Positions 8,770 to 17,084 are shown, numbered from the stretch's first letter. The stretch is DNA of 39,180 bases from Desulfobacterales bacterium (GCA_020348305.1 CP070746.1:4258329-4297508); one strand, 5' to 3'. Notes: generated by a model from the sequence alone, not told the origin. Translations and numbers: made by a program.

Positions 8770-8779
8770 TGTATATACA
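8770..8779. promoter_or_regulatory. Candidate GntR/HutC operator TGTATATACA
   Basis: This perfect 10-bp palindrome lies in the AT-rich divergent region (8668-8964) between the GntR gene and the rightward gene at 8965, 103 bp from the GntR start. HutC-subfamily regulators recognise TGTA-N2-TACA-type boxes, so this is a strong match to the subfamily's expected site. A looser inverted pair GATATA-N11-TATATC lies at 8683-8705. No other gene was recognised in the 297-bp region. Confidence 0.5.
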
Positions 8780-8964
8780 GAATTTAAATATACTTTTGCA
8801 ACATATTTTTTCTCAAAAACATATTTTTTTCTAACTTTTAATTTAAATATTTATTGCATCGAGACCCACTTCGATATAAAACCTATGCGCCCATTGCGTT
8901 TCAAGGATGATTCCTAGACGAATATAACGCTGGCCGATGATGGGGGAGGGGCCCAATAAGCAGA

Positions 8965-9906
8965 TTGAAAAGAATATCAGCAATTACATATATTTTGATT
9001 ATAATTTGTCTGCAGCATGCGGCGCGTCCAACCTGGGCACAATCCCCATTTGAAGAGAATCTCGATCCCAGCCGAGTGGTTTGGACCAACCTTTTATTCC
9101 AGGCCAATAAAATGTTAGGCACGGTTATAGCTGATGTGCAATTAGCTTTTATCTCATCGACCGAGGCGGAGAGCATGCTAATTGCCAGTCCCAAAGGAAT
9201 TCCGGTACCCATGGCGTCTGCGAAGGTTGGTTATATTACCGTCCATCGGACCTTTAATCCTGTTTTCGGTTCGAAGATAACGGAAGAGGACCAGGTGTGG
9301 TTTAACCCAAATGAGGCGACCGCACTTGGGCGTGTCAGACTGCGCCGGGGCAACGATGATTTTAAAAAAATATATCGGTTTACCGGGCAAGGCGTTTATC
9401 GGTTCCGCAGAGAACCGAAAAATGGGCAAGAGGTGCCACTGCCATCGGAAAAATGGACAGATGTTAAAGAAACTTTTTATTCCCATAACTTGAAACAATC
9501 GGGATGTTCAATCGTTTCTGAACGTTCAATTCTGCTTTATGTCGCATCGGCTGCTTCTTTTTCCGACAACCAGGATCCGATTTCCTTATACGTATTCGGT
9601 AAGCGGCAACTGTTCCGTGTAGATTTGAGTGCAGCAGGTTTGCAGGCGCTGAAAGTCAAGTATATTGCAAAAACCCGGGATAATGAAGTTCGTAAAAAAA
9701 CAACGGTTGAGGCTTCAAAAATCACAATTAAGACGCAGCCAATGGATTCCGTTCTGAACGGGGTAGAAACGTTTTCATTTTTAGGATTGCATAAGAATAT
9801 TGTAATCTTCATTGACCCGACATCACGGCTGCCTCTGCAGATAAGCGGAGATGTTCCCAAGCTTGGTAAAGTCGACTTAAAGCTGCACCAAGTGATTTTG
9901 CAATAA
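8965..9906 (+). CDS. Secreted protein of unknown function
   Basis: This 313-residue protein starts from TTG at 8965, with GGGGGAGGGG about 15 bases upstream. The N-terminus MKRISAITYILIIICLQHA is a clear signal peptide, with probable cleavage after TWA near residue 25, so the product is periplasmic or surface-exposed. The rest is beta-rich, with GKRQLFRVDLSA and a late segment NGVETFSFLG ending DPTSRLPLQISGDV. That order recalls DUF3108-like envelope proteins, where conversion factors and a final lipid-like beta sheet follow a KVKY motif, but I would not assign the family with confidence. It is divergent from the GntR operon and separated by 157 bp and a candidate promoter from the glycan genes downstream, so it may be independent of both. 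Confidence 0.8.
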   Translation: MKRISAITYILIIICLQHAARPTWAQSPFEENLDPSRVVWTNLLFQANKMLGTVIADVQLAFISSTEAESMLIASPKGIPVPMASAKVGYITVHRTFNPVFGSKITEEDQVWFNPNEATALGRVRLRRGNDDFKKIYRFTGQGVYRFRREPKNGQEVPLPSEKWTDVKETFYSHNLKQSGCSIVSERSILLYVASAASFSDNQDPISLYVFGKRQLFRVDLSAAGLQALKVKYIAKTRDNEVRKKTTVEASKITIKTQPMDSVLNGVETFSFLGLHKNIVIFIDPTSRLPLQISGDVPKLGKVDLKLHQVILQ

Positions 9907-9973
9907 TATTAATTTCACATAAAACATCTATAAAAGCCGCTTGAGTCAAAGTCATTATAACTTACTAAAACCC

Positions 9974-10002
9974 TTGACAAAGTTGCGACAAGCAGTTAGA
10001 AA
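9974..10002 (+). promoter_or_regulatory. Candidate sigma-70 promoter for the glycan gene set
   Basis: TTGACA at 9974-9979 is a perfect -35 hexamer. After 17 bases it is followed by TAGAAA at 9997-10002 (4 of 6 to the -10 consensus). It points at the glycosyltransferase gene starting 62 bp downstream and lies in the only non-coding gap before that rightward run. Confidence 0.4.
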
Positions 10003-10063
10003 AGCCCAAATTCAGTAACCGCATTATGGTGCTTCAACAACTCAATATTTCGAATCCATTTCA

Positions 10064-11338
10064 ATGTATTTATTTTTCGTCAGAGCATTCAATGATATCG
10101 ATCATCTTACCCCGATCGTATGGAAAATGAGCCAGGATAACTATCCTGTGGGCGTTTATTGCTTAGATCCGGAATATGATATTCAAAATGATTATCGTCT
10201 CAAATTCTTAAAAAACATCGGCATTAAGGTCGATTTTCTCTACAATAGTTTTGATGAAAAACTGGGTATCCTGCACCGAATCCTTCGTGATCTCATGCTT
10301 AAGAGTTATGCGATTCATCGGCGCCTTGAGACGAAGACGGGGTCTTTTTACGCAGCTTTATTGATAACTCAGCGACAGTTCCTACGCCGTATGGGATGGT
10401 ATCTGTATAAGTTCATGAGGTATAAATTTTATAATACCAATTGGGCTAAGCACATACTTGAGCAATCCGGTGCGAAGGTTTTGTGTTTCGACTGGATAAG
10501 ACCCAGACAATTTGTGGTTAACCAACTTCTGATGGCGGCAGATGACATGTCTATTCCTGCGCTGGCGCTGCCCCATGGTGTGTATGTATATACAAATGAT
10601 TTCATCACGATTGAATCGAGACCGCTGCAAACATTTGAAAAATTAAATCGGTATGATCACGTAATTGTACAAAATGAATTATATAAGCAGACTATGGCAA
10701 AATTTGGCCTCGATAGCAGAAAAATTTTGATAATGGGAAGTGCCAGGTACTGCAGTGAGTGGATGGAGCAGAATAAAAAGATATTACCGCGAAAAATTAG
10801 GTCAAATGCAGCATCCGCAGCGAAGTTAAAAGTCGTTTTTATGACCACAAAAGCCAGATATCGAATCCATATCGAAAGAATGATTAAGACATTTGAAATG
10901 TTATCTCGCTTTGAGGGCATCGAGGTATTGATCAAGCCTCATACACGAACGACAAAGGAAGCCGCTCTTTATGAGAATGTGCCTTTATCTGATGCCTCGG
11001 ATGTCTCTTCCGTAGAATTATGCGAATGGGCGGATATTGTGATGGTGATTGGTTCGAGTATCATTATTGAACCTCTGATACAGGGTAAACCAGTGCTTTA
11101 TCTAAAATATCTTCATGAGAATACAACCCAGTACGAAGATTTCGGAGCTTGCTGGATAATCCATAGCGAAGATGAGCTGCAGAAAGCTTTGTCATTGTTG
11201 CTAGTCAGTAAGCTGAATGTGCCTTATTCAGAAGAAAATGTAAATCGATTCCTATCTGATATTGTATATGGTGGTCCGCAGAAAAGAGACGTGTTGCAAG
11301 ATTACGAACAGTTCATTGTGAATTGTGCCGCGAACTGA
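10064..11338 (+). CDS. GT-B-like surface glycan transferase (CDP-glycerol transferase/capsule type)
   Basis: This 424-residue protein with two Rossmann-like halves lacks a signal peptide or membrane span. Recognisable GT-B elements are the helical N-half ending with ALPHGVYVYTNDF (about residue 167), the domain-linking VQNELYK and ILIMGSARYCSEW, and a C-half with VLIKPHTRTTKEA followed by the donor-site segment VMVIGSSIIIEPLIQGKPVLYL. This arrangement is shared with CDP-glycerol glycerophosphotransferases, capsule transferases and the epimerase-like fold; I cannot name donor or acceptor. The start codon has no obvious ribosome site. Its stop overlaps the next gene's earliest start by 14 bases, so the two are probably co-translated and act in the same pathway. 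Confidence 0.7.
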   Translation: MYLFFVRAFNDIDHLTPIVWKMSQDNYPVGVYCLDPEYDIQNDYRLKFLKNIGIKVDFLYNSFDEKLGILHRILRDLMLKSYAIHRRLETKTGSFYAALLITQRQFLRRMGWYLYKFMRYKFYNTNWAKHILEQSGAKVLCFDWIRPRQFVVNQLLMAADDMSIPALALPHGVYVYTNDFITIESRPLQTFEKLNRYDHVIVQNELYKQTMAKFGLDSRKILIMGSARYCSEWMEQNKKILPRKIRSNAASAAKLKVVFMTTKARYRIHIERMIKTFEMLSRFEGIEVLIKPHTRTTKEAALYENVPLSDASDVSSVELCEWADIVMVIGSSIIIEPLIQGKPVLYLKYLHENTTQYEDFGACWIIHSEDELQKALSLLLVSKLNVPYSEENVNRFLSDIVYGGPQKRDVLQDYEQFIVNCAAN

Positions 11339-12356
11339 TAAAATAATTACGGACGGAATTGTGAAAGAATCTGAAATTAGGCCTCAACAACTCTTTAATC
11401 GCTATCTCGAGCTCTCACGCCGGGATATTGAAAGGTTTTTATCGGATCGTACTCGCTTCAAAGAGGTCTCTTGCCCCGCGTGTGGGTGTGAAGAGAGAAA
11501 ACCAGGACTGGTAAAGTTTGAGTTCAGCTACGTGTTATGTGCCAGCTGCGGTTCGCTTTACCTTTCACCCAGGCCTACGGTAGAAATGTATAAATATTAC
11601 TATCAGGAGGCAGAATCGGTAAAATTCTGGAGTACCCACTTTTATAGAGAGACTGCCGAAGCCAGACGGCAAGAAATCTTTAAACCCCGGGCACTTCTGG
11701 TGGGGGAATGGGCAAAAAAATCCGGAATAAAATCGAATGGCGAAGGGCTATTTGTGGATATCGGTTCCGGTTACGCGATTTTTCTGGAAGAGGTCCGGCG
11801 GCTAGAATTATTTGGACAAATTATGGGAATTGAGCCGGAATCCAATTTGGCCAAGGTCGGTCGATATCGGGGATTTGACATCATCGAAAAAAGGCTTGAG
11901 GACATAGAGGATGGGGAAGTCGGTGCAGATTTCGCAACCGCATTTGAAGTTTTGGAACATGCCTTTAATCCACTGGAATTTTTAGGTGCAGCCAGACGTA
12001 TTTTGCGCCCGGGGGGCATATTGATGTTCACAACGCTAACGGTCAGCGGATTTGATATTCAGGTTCTGTGGGAAAACTCCAAAAGTGTATATCCTCCTCA
12101 TCATATCAATCTGCTCTCTACGCAGGGAATGCGTGATTTAGTCGCACGCAGCGGGCTGCGGCTCATTGATTTATGCACGCCGGGCGAGCTTGACGTTGAT
12201 ATCGTGCATAATATTCAACGTGAGAATCCCGCAATCCAGCTTCCGAGTTTTGTGGCTTCGATCATCAATGCGCCTGATGATGTTCGTACCAACTTTCAGA
12301 ATTTTCTTAAAGCAAATGAGCTCAGCTCTCATATTCGAGTCATTGGCGCCCGATGA
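11325..12356 (+). CDS. Zinc-ribbon class I SAM-dependent methyltransferase
   Basis: The 343-residue reading has an N-terminal Cys4 ribbon (Cys50, Cys53, Cys72, Cys75 in CPACGC and CASCGS) and a Rossmann methyltransferase domain. The latter shows motif I VDIGSGYAIFLEEV at about 144-157, the acidic post-I segment IMGIEPES, AFEVLEHAFNPL, and RILRPGGILMF. Ribbon-plus-methyltransferase proteins are common in nucleotide-sugar and surface-glycan loci, often as sugar C- or O-methylases; the substrate here is unknown. GTG 11325 overlaps the upstream gene by 14 bases. A second GTG at 11361 has GGACGGA just before it and may be the real start, giving 331 residues. The Cys4 ribbon is retained either way. 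Confidence 0.82.
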   Translation: MPRTDKIITDGIVKESEIRPQQLFNRYLELSRRDIERFLSDRTRFKEVSCPACGCEERKPGLVKFEFSYVLCASCGSLYLSPRPTVEMYKYYYQEAESVKFWSTHFYRETAEARRQEIFKPRALLVGEWAKKSGIKSNGEGLFVDIGSGYAIFLEEVRRLELFGQIMGIEPESNLAKVGRYRGFDIIEKRLEDIEDGEVGADFATAFEVLEHAFNPLEFLGAARRILRPGGILMFTTLTVSGFDIQVLWENSKSVYPPHHINLLSTQGMRDLVARSGLRLIDLCTPGELDVDIVHNIQRENPAIQLPSFVASIINAPDDVRTNFQNFLKANELSSHIRVIGAR

Positions 12357-12399
12357 ATAAGAAACGTAAAAAATAGCGAACCGATGATCAGAGAACGCA

Positions 12400-13035
12400 G
12401 TGAAGATTTTTGACATATCCGTACCCATTCAGCCAAATTTGCCGGTGTGGCCGGGAGATCCTCAGATTGTTTTGGAACGCTACCGGAAACTTTCTAAAGG
12501 AGATCCTAGTAACGACTCTAGACTGGCCTGCAGCGTGCATTCCGGCACTCATGTGGACGCACCGGCCCACTTCATCGAAGATGGTTTAACGGTTGAGCAA
12601 TTAGCCCTCGAAATTCTAGTTGGAACCGCCACGTTAGTTGAATTCCCTGAGATTGACATTATTACCCCCGATCTGTTAGAAAACCTGAAGCTGCAACCAC
12701 AAACCAAACGGCTGCTTTTAAAAACAAAAAACTCTGATTTATGGGCTGATCCCGAGCATCAATTCAATCCGGATTTTGTAGCATTGAGCGCTGAGTCAGC
12801 CGCTTGGATGATACGCAAAGGGATCCAATTGGTTGGCATAGACTATCTTTCTATTCAAATGTTTAACGATGCTAAAGCGCCGACACACCAAATCTTATTG
12901 GAGGCCGGTATCATTATTATTGAAGGTCTTAACTTGCGAGAAGTTCGCCCGGGATTTTATCAGCTCATCTGCCTTCCGATTAAATTGGTCGACAGTGAAG
13001 GCGCGCCTGCAAGGGCGGTATTGATTGAGGAATAA
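12400..13035 (+). CDS. Cyclase-family (kynurenine formamidase-like) metal hydrolase
   Basis: This 211-residue member of the PF04199 cyclase family carries the metal-binding signature HSGTHVDAPAHF at about residues 47-58, with DISVPIQPNLPVWPGD at the N-terminus and GIDYLSIQ plus GIIIIEGLNL later, all in the family order. Members hydrolyse formamides or lactam/lactone-like bonds using a divalent metal. It sits between a methyltransferase and a KdsB-like synthetase, so it could open a cyclic intermediate or remove an N-acyl group during synthesis of an unusual sugar acid; that is inference. The start is GTG 12400. No kynurenine pathway genes are nearby. Confidence 0.85.
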   Translation: MKIFDISVPIQPNLPVWPGDPQIVLERYRKLSKGDPSNDSRLACSVHSGTHVDAPAHFIEDGLTVEQLALEILVGTATLVEFPEIDIITPDLLENLKLQPQTKRLLLKTKNSDLWADPEHQFNPDFVALSAESAAWMIRKGIQLVGIDYLSIQMFNDAKAPTHQILLEAGIIIIEGLNLREVRPGFYQLICLPIKLVDSEGAPARAVLIEE

Positions 13036-13090
13036 ACACCAGGTGTTCAATAGAAAAATTTATACTTTTTTAGCAAAATAATTAAAATTA

Positions 13091-13169
13091 ATCACAAAAA
13101 CACGAAAATTGGAAAACACGAAATGATAACATTCTTTTTCGTGTCTTCGTTTTTTCGTGCTTTCGTGAT
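13091..13169. repeat. Long imperfect inverted repeat (A/T-rich CACGAAA hairpin)
   Basis: The left arm (13091-13125, beginning ATCACAAAAACACGAAAA) is nearly the reverse complement of the right arm (13135-13169, ending TTCGTGCTTTCGTGAT). By eye the 35-base arms match at about 27 positions with a 9-base loop. The RNA would form one long hairpin between the cyclase and kdsB genes. The repeated CACGAAA/TTTCGTG core resembles a dispersed intergenic repeat more than a classical terminator. Confidence 0.6.
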
Positions 13170-13223
13170 AAGTAAATCTTTGTTATTCTTCATCTATAAA
13201 AGAACCGGTTTAAATCTATACAT

Positions 13224-13988
13224 ATGAAAATCATAGCAATCATACCAGCAAGAATGGGATCCTCACGTTTTCCAGGAAAGCCGCTTGCCCCGATTCTGGG
13301 TCGCCCGATGATTGAATATGTTTATCGGCGCACCATCTTATGCCAGGCCCTAAGCGATGTGTTCGTTGCCACCTGCGACAAAGAAATTTTCGAATCCGTA
13401 GAAGCATTTGGCGGCAAGGCCATTATGACCTCACCCTCACACGAACGGGCCAGTGATCGAGTTGCTGAGGCAGCGGCCGATCTGGATTACGATGTGATTG
13501 TTATGGTTCAGGGTGACGAACCCATGACTTATCCGGAGATGATCGAGGAATCGCTCGCTCCTTTCCTCAGCGGTGAAGAAGAAGTTGCCTGCGTTAATCT
13601 GACAGCGAGAATTAAGAGTCAAAAAGAGTTTGAGGATCCAAATACGATCAAAGTGGTCATGGATGTGGACGGGTTCGCCCTTTATATGTCCCGCGAACCG
13701 ATTCCGACGCTGCATCTTCAGGATTTCGACCAAGTGCCTGCTTTTAAGCAGGTTTGCATAATTCCCTTTACTGCTGCTGCACTGCAAGAATTTATCCAGC
13801 TAAATCCAACTCCGTTGGAAGTGGCGGAGTCCATTGATATGATGCGCTTTATTGAACACGGCCACAAGGTAAAAATGGTTGAAACGGCCTTTTCGACCCA
13901 TGCCGTCGATAACCCGGCTGATCTCAAATTAGTCGAAGAATTATTGATTAAAGACCCGTTGACTGAAAAATTAACTAAAAATTCATAA
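13224..13988 (+). CDS. kdsB: KdsB-like 3-deoxy-octulosonate cytidylyltransferase
   Basis: This 254-residue CMP-sugar synthetase has the CTP-binding signature IPARMGSSRFPGKPL at 7-21, a metal-binding Asp98 in VQGDEP (same number as E. coli KdsB), SHERASDRVAEAA at about 72-84, and late VDNPADL (about 230-236). It would activate an ulosonic acid, canonically Kdo, by forming CMP-sugar from CTP in the cytoplasm. Length and motifs are normal. Its neighbours are a hydroxyacid dehydrogenase and a glycosyltransferase-alcohol dehydrogenase fusion rather than lipid A/core genes, and repeats flank it on both sides. It is therefore probably a pathway-specific copy acting on Kdo or a Kdo derivative, not the housekeeping one. 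No strong ribosome site precedes the ATG. Confidence 0.85.
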   Translation: MKIIAIIPARMGSSRFPGKPLAPILGRPMIEYVYRRTILCQALSDVFVATCDKEIFESVEAFGGKAIMTSPSHERASDRVAEAAADLDYDVIVMVQGDEPMTYPEMIEESLAPFLSGEEEVACVNLTARIKSQKEFEDPNTIKVVMDVDGFALYMSREPIPTLHLQDFDQVPAFKQVCIIPFTAAALQEFIQLNPTPLEVAESIDMMRFIEHGHKVKMVETAFSTHAVDNPADLKLVEELLIKDPLTEKLTKNS

Positions 13989-13992
13989 ATCG

Positions 13993-14060
13993 CAGCTGAA
14001 AGCCGCTCCCACAGTTCTTAAATATTCTGTGGGAAAGCAGACGGGAGCGACTCACAGCTG
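13993..14060. repeat. REP-like palindromic element
   Basis: Just after the kdsB stop, CAGCTG (13993-13998) pairs with CAGCTG (14055-14060), GCCGCTCCC (14002-14010) pairs with GGGAGCGAC (14043-14051), and CCCACAG (14008-14014) pairs perfectly with CTGTGGG (14027-14033). Two alternative stems are possible. The CTGTGGGAGCGGCTTTCAGC-like content resembles REP elements dispersed in proteobacterial genomes. There is no T-run, so it is not a standard intrinsic terminator. Confidence 0.55.
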
Positions 14061-14140
14061 CTAAAGCAACTGCAATTAATATTGCCTATGTACAAATAAA
14101 GAAAATGCGGTTTCTTAAATTTTAGAGAATTAGAACACTT

Positions 14141-14190
14141 GGTTTTTAGATTTGTTTCGGACTTCGAGATTCGTGTTTCGAATTTCCGAT
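14141..14190. repeat. Degenerate TTCGGATTTCG-type intergenic repeat
   Basis: Alternating segments such as GATTTGTTTCGGACTTCGAG and ATTCGTGTTTCGAATTTCCG form the quasi-periodic pattern that yields spurious FETRISKSETN-like peptides when translated on the opposite strand. Such repeats are widespread between genes of environmental deltaproteobacteria. The upstream 14093-14112 segment matches 2434-2453 with one mismatch. Confidence 0.45.
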
Positions 14191-14218
14191 TAACCGGCAA
14201 AGGAGGTTTAATATTAAC

Positions 14219-15178
14219 GTGACATGGCGCGTTTTGGTTTCAGCTCCTTATTTTATTCCGGTAATTGAAGAATATCGGCACCGCCTGGTAACAGAAGGCG
14301 TACATCTGGTTCCTGTCCAGGTCAGAGAGCGTTTGAGTGAAGCAGAATTGCTTGAAGTGATAACGGACATTGACGGCATAATCTGCGGGGATGATCGCAT
14401 TACAAAGCGTGTGCTGGATGCCGCACCTCGGTTGAAGGTCATTTCCAAGTGGGGCACGGGGATTGATTCGATAGACTCAGAAGAAGCGAAGCGTCGTGGA
14501 ATTCCGGTTTATCGTACACCCAATGCATTCTCAGAACCGGTGGCCGATACGGTTCTAGGATATATTCTGGCGTTTGCCCGTAAATTGCCATTGATGGACC
14601 GGCAAATTCGCAAAGGCAGGTGGGAAAAACCGCCATTAGTATCGCTGGGCGAGTGCACGTTGGGTGTTGTAGGGGTTGGCAACTGCGGTAAAGCCGTTGC
14701 CCGACGGGCCATGGCTTTCGGGATGCACATATTGGGTAACGATATCGTAGAAATGTCCAAAGATTTTCTTTCGGAAACCGGTATTCAAATGGTCTCATTA
14801 GGTGAACTGCTTGCCAAAGCTGATTTTGTTAGCTTAAACCCGGACTTAAATCCAACCTCCTATCATCTGATTAATAAAAAACAACTGGATATGATGAAGC
14901 CCAGTGCGTATCTGATTAATGCATCGCGGGGGCCAGTTGTGGATGAACCTGCATTGGTTCGAGCCTTACAGGAGGGATGGATAGCCGGTGCCGCCCTGGA
15001 TGTCTTCGAGGAAGAACCGCTGCCGGCCTACAGCCCATTGCGCACAATAAAAAACTGCCTTTTGGCACCTCATAATGCCAACAGCAGCCCGCGCGCATGG
15101 CAAAGGGTTCACGAAAATACCGTTTATAACCTGCTCAAGGGGTTGCATGCAGCCGGAGCGTTGAATGAGTCATCCTGA
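14219..15178 (+). CDS. D-isomer-specific 2-hydroxyacid dehydrogenase (phosphoglycerate dehydrogenase-like)
   Basis: This 319-residue NAD-dependent dehydrogenase has the dinucleotide motif GVVGVGNCGKAV (149-160) and the catalytic triad Arg237 in NASRGPVVDE, Glu266 in DVFEEEPLP and His285 in LAPHNANS. It also has substrate-loop KWGTGIDSID around 78-87. There is no C-terminal ACT domain, so it is not a typical SerA. It would interconvert a D-2-hydroxyacid and a 2-keto acid. GTG 14219 has a very strong AAAGGAGGT site 12 bases upstream. It overlaps the next gene by 14 bases. With KdsB upstream and an alcohol dehydrogenase fused downstream, oxidation or reduction of a sugar-acid intermediate is plausible. 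Confidence 0.88.
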   Translation: MTWRVLVSAPYFIPVIEEYRHRLVTEGVHLVPVQVRERLSEAELLEVITDIDGIICGDDRITKRVLDAAPRLKVISKWGTGIDSIDSEEAKRRGIPVYRTPNAFSEPVADTVLGYILAFARKLPLMDRQIRKGRWEKPPLVSLGECTLGVVGVGNCGKAVARRAMAFGMHILGNDIVEMSKDFLSETGIQMVSLGELLAKADFVSLNPDLNPTSYHLINKKQLDMMKPSAYLINASRGPVVDEPALVRALQEGWIAGAALDVFEEEPLPAYSPLRTIKNCLLAPHNANSSPRAWQRVHENTVYNLLKGLHAAGALNESS

Positions 15179-17084
15179 AATATCGGTGGTCATCCGAACC
15201 TTCAACGAGGAGAAATTTTTGCCGGCTTTGCTTGATGCTCTTAGCCGACAGTCCTTGCGGGACTTTGAAACGATTGTGGTCGATTCGGGCTCGATGGATA
15301 GAACTCGCCAGATCGCCGCCCAAAAAGCCGACAAGCTACTGCGCATTCAAAGCCACGACTTCACCTTTGGGCATTCATTGAATGTCGGCATACGCAGTGC
15401 AACCGGCAGATATATTGCCATTGTATCCGCACACACCCTTCCAGTTGATAGCGAATGGCTTGCGAAACTCATTGAACCATTCCATGATAACCAGACCGCC
15501 ATGGTTTACGGACGCCAACGTGGAGGAGAAGACTCCAAATTTAGTGAAATTCAAGACATGCGACGAACGTTCGGTTCGAAGCACGAGGTTTTGCGACCCC
15601 CTAGATTTTTTGCCAATAATGCGAATTCCGCCATCCGGAGTGATTTATGGCAACAGCATCCCTTCGATGAAAGCCTTCCGGGGCTGGAAGATATTGAATG
15701 GGCAAAGTATTGGATGGAGCTGGGATACCAGGTTATCTACGAGCCTCAGGCAGCACTGTATCACATCCATGAGGAAAATTGGCGACAGGTTCGCCGAAGA
15801 TATCACCGGGAAGCGATGGCTGCCCGCTGGATCGGCATTAAAAATCTGAAACATGCACTCTTTACACCGGTTATAGAAGCAATCCGCACCCTCTTTGATT
15901 TAGGATATGGCTTATCCCCTTTTAACAAAAGCCGCGGAAAGGCTAGGAAATTTTTGGATCTTGTCCGCGAAGTTACTCTTTTTCGGACAAACAAAACTAT
16001 GGGCACAGTAAAGGGATTACTTGACGGTAAGGGTATAGAAGATTCAGTTGCCAGGCAAAATTTCTTTTTTGACCGCACGTGCAAGGCTGTCGTCATTCAC
16101 GGCCCCGGGCGAGCTTCATTAGATGAGGTTAAAGTTCCTGAAGTAAATCCGGGCGATGTCTTGATAAGGGTTGCCTACGAGAGTATATGCGCAACTGATC
16201 TGGAGATCTTTGATGGGACTTTAGGATATTACAAGAATGGAATGGCAAAATATCCCATTATCCCGGGGCATGAATTCAGTGGACGCGCCGTAGCTTTTGG
16301 ACCGAACGTCAAGCATCTGCAAGATGGTGATTCTGTTGTTGTCGAGTGCATCCAAAGTTGCGGGGTCTGTCCCGAGTGCAAGCGGGATAATTGGATCGCT
16401 TGCCAGAGCCGTACCGAACTGGGCGTTATTGGTCGCAATGGAGGTTATTCTGAATTTGTCGTCGTACCCGGCCGCTTTGTCCATCGGCTTCCATCGGGCT
16501 TTGACCTGCGTAAGGCCAGTCTTTGTGAGCCCATGGCTGTGGTTTTGAAAGGAGTCAGGCGCTTAGAGCATACATGGCAAACTACTTCTGATAGTAAACG
16601 CTGTGCAGTCGTTGGGGCCGGACCACTTGGAAATCTCTGTGCCCAAACGTTGGCACTTAAGGGGCATCACGTCACCGTATTTGACCGCAACCCCCTTCGC
16701 CTGGGATACTTTTCAGATTCGAATCTCAGCGTCTTAGATGATCTGAAACAACTTAGCGAATTTGAGGTTCTGGTGGAAGTCACCGGTGATCCAGATGCTC
16801 TGGAAGTCATGCTGCACAAGAGTCCGGCCGGAGCGACAATTCTTCTGCTTGGTCTTCCCTATGCCCATAGACAATTTACATTTGAGAACATCGTTGCTTA
16901 TGATAAAACAGTCGTGGGATCTGTAGGAAGCAGTGCAAAGGACTTTGAAGATGCAATCGCTTTTGTGCCTCAACTCGAGACAACGGCTTTTACTGAGAAG
17001 ATCTTACCATTGTCCGATTTCAAGCATGCCTGGGAACTGGCGCGAACACATAAGTATCTCAAATTAATTTTAAAGATTAGTTAA
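15165..17084 (+). CDS. Fusion: family 2 glycosyltransferase + zinc alcohol dehydrogenase
   Basis: The single 639-residue frame joins two enzymes. Residues 1 to about 290 are a GT2 domain: ISVVIRTFNEEKFLPALLDAL, VDSGSMDRT, NVGIRSATGRYIAIVSAHTLP (SAH at the usual DxD position), NNANSAIRSDLW, and LPGLEDIEWAKYW, the ED acceptor/base region. Residues about 305-639 are a complete medium-chain zinc dehydrogenase: catalytic Cys342 in SICATDLE, His369-Glu370 in PGHEFSG, four structural zinc cysteines (399, 402, 405, 413), Glu455 in LCEPMAV, and cofactor motif GAGPLG (484-489). The junction (RGKARKFLDL to FFDRTCKAVV) is continuous with no stop or frame change. It would oxidise or reduce a sugar alcohol and transfer a sugar to the same glycan. 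Its start overlaps the hydroxyacid dehydrogenase gene by 14 bases. Confidence 0.88.
   Translation: MSHPEISVVIRTFNEEKFLPALLDALSRQSLRDFETIVVDSGSMDRTRQIAAQKADKLLRIQSHDFTFGHSLNVGIRSATGRYIAIVSAHTLPVDSEWLAKLIEPFHDNQTAMVYGRQRGGEDSKFSEIQDMRRTFGSKHEVLRPPRFFANNANSAIRSDLWQQHPFDESLPGLEDIEWAKYWMELGYQVIYEPQAALYHIHEENWRQVRRRYHREAMAARWIGIKNLKHALFTPVIEAIRTLFDLGYGLSPFNKSRGKARKFLDLVREVTLFRTNKTMGTVKGLLDGKGIEDSVARQNFFFDRTCKAVVIHGPGRASLDEVKVPEVNPGDVLIRVAYESICATDLEIFDGTLGYYKNGMAKYPIIPGHEFSGRAVAFGPNVKHLQDGDSVVVECIQSCGVCPECKRDNWIACQSRTELGVIGRNGGYSEFVVVPGRFVHRLPSGFDLRKASLCEPMAVVLKGVRRLEHTWQTTSDSKRCAVVGAGPLGNLCAQTLALKGHHVTVFDRNPLRLGYFSDSNLSVLDDLKQLSEFEVLVEVTGDPDALEVMLHKSPAGATILLLGLPYAHRQFTFENIVAYDKTVVGSVGSSAKDFEDAIAFVPQLETTAFTEKILPLSDFKHAWELARTHKYLKLILKIS

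Noticed and set aside
14018..14200. Short leftward reading frame giving a FETRISKSETN-like peptide
   Set aside because: It lies over repeat sequence and such peptides are a known artefact of the TTCGGATTTCG-type repeat; no ribosome site or neighbours support it.
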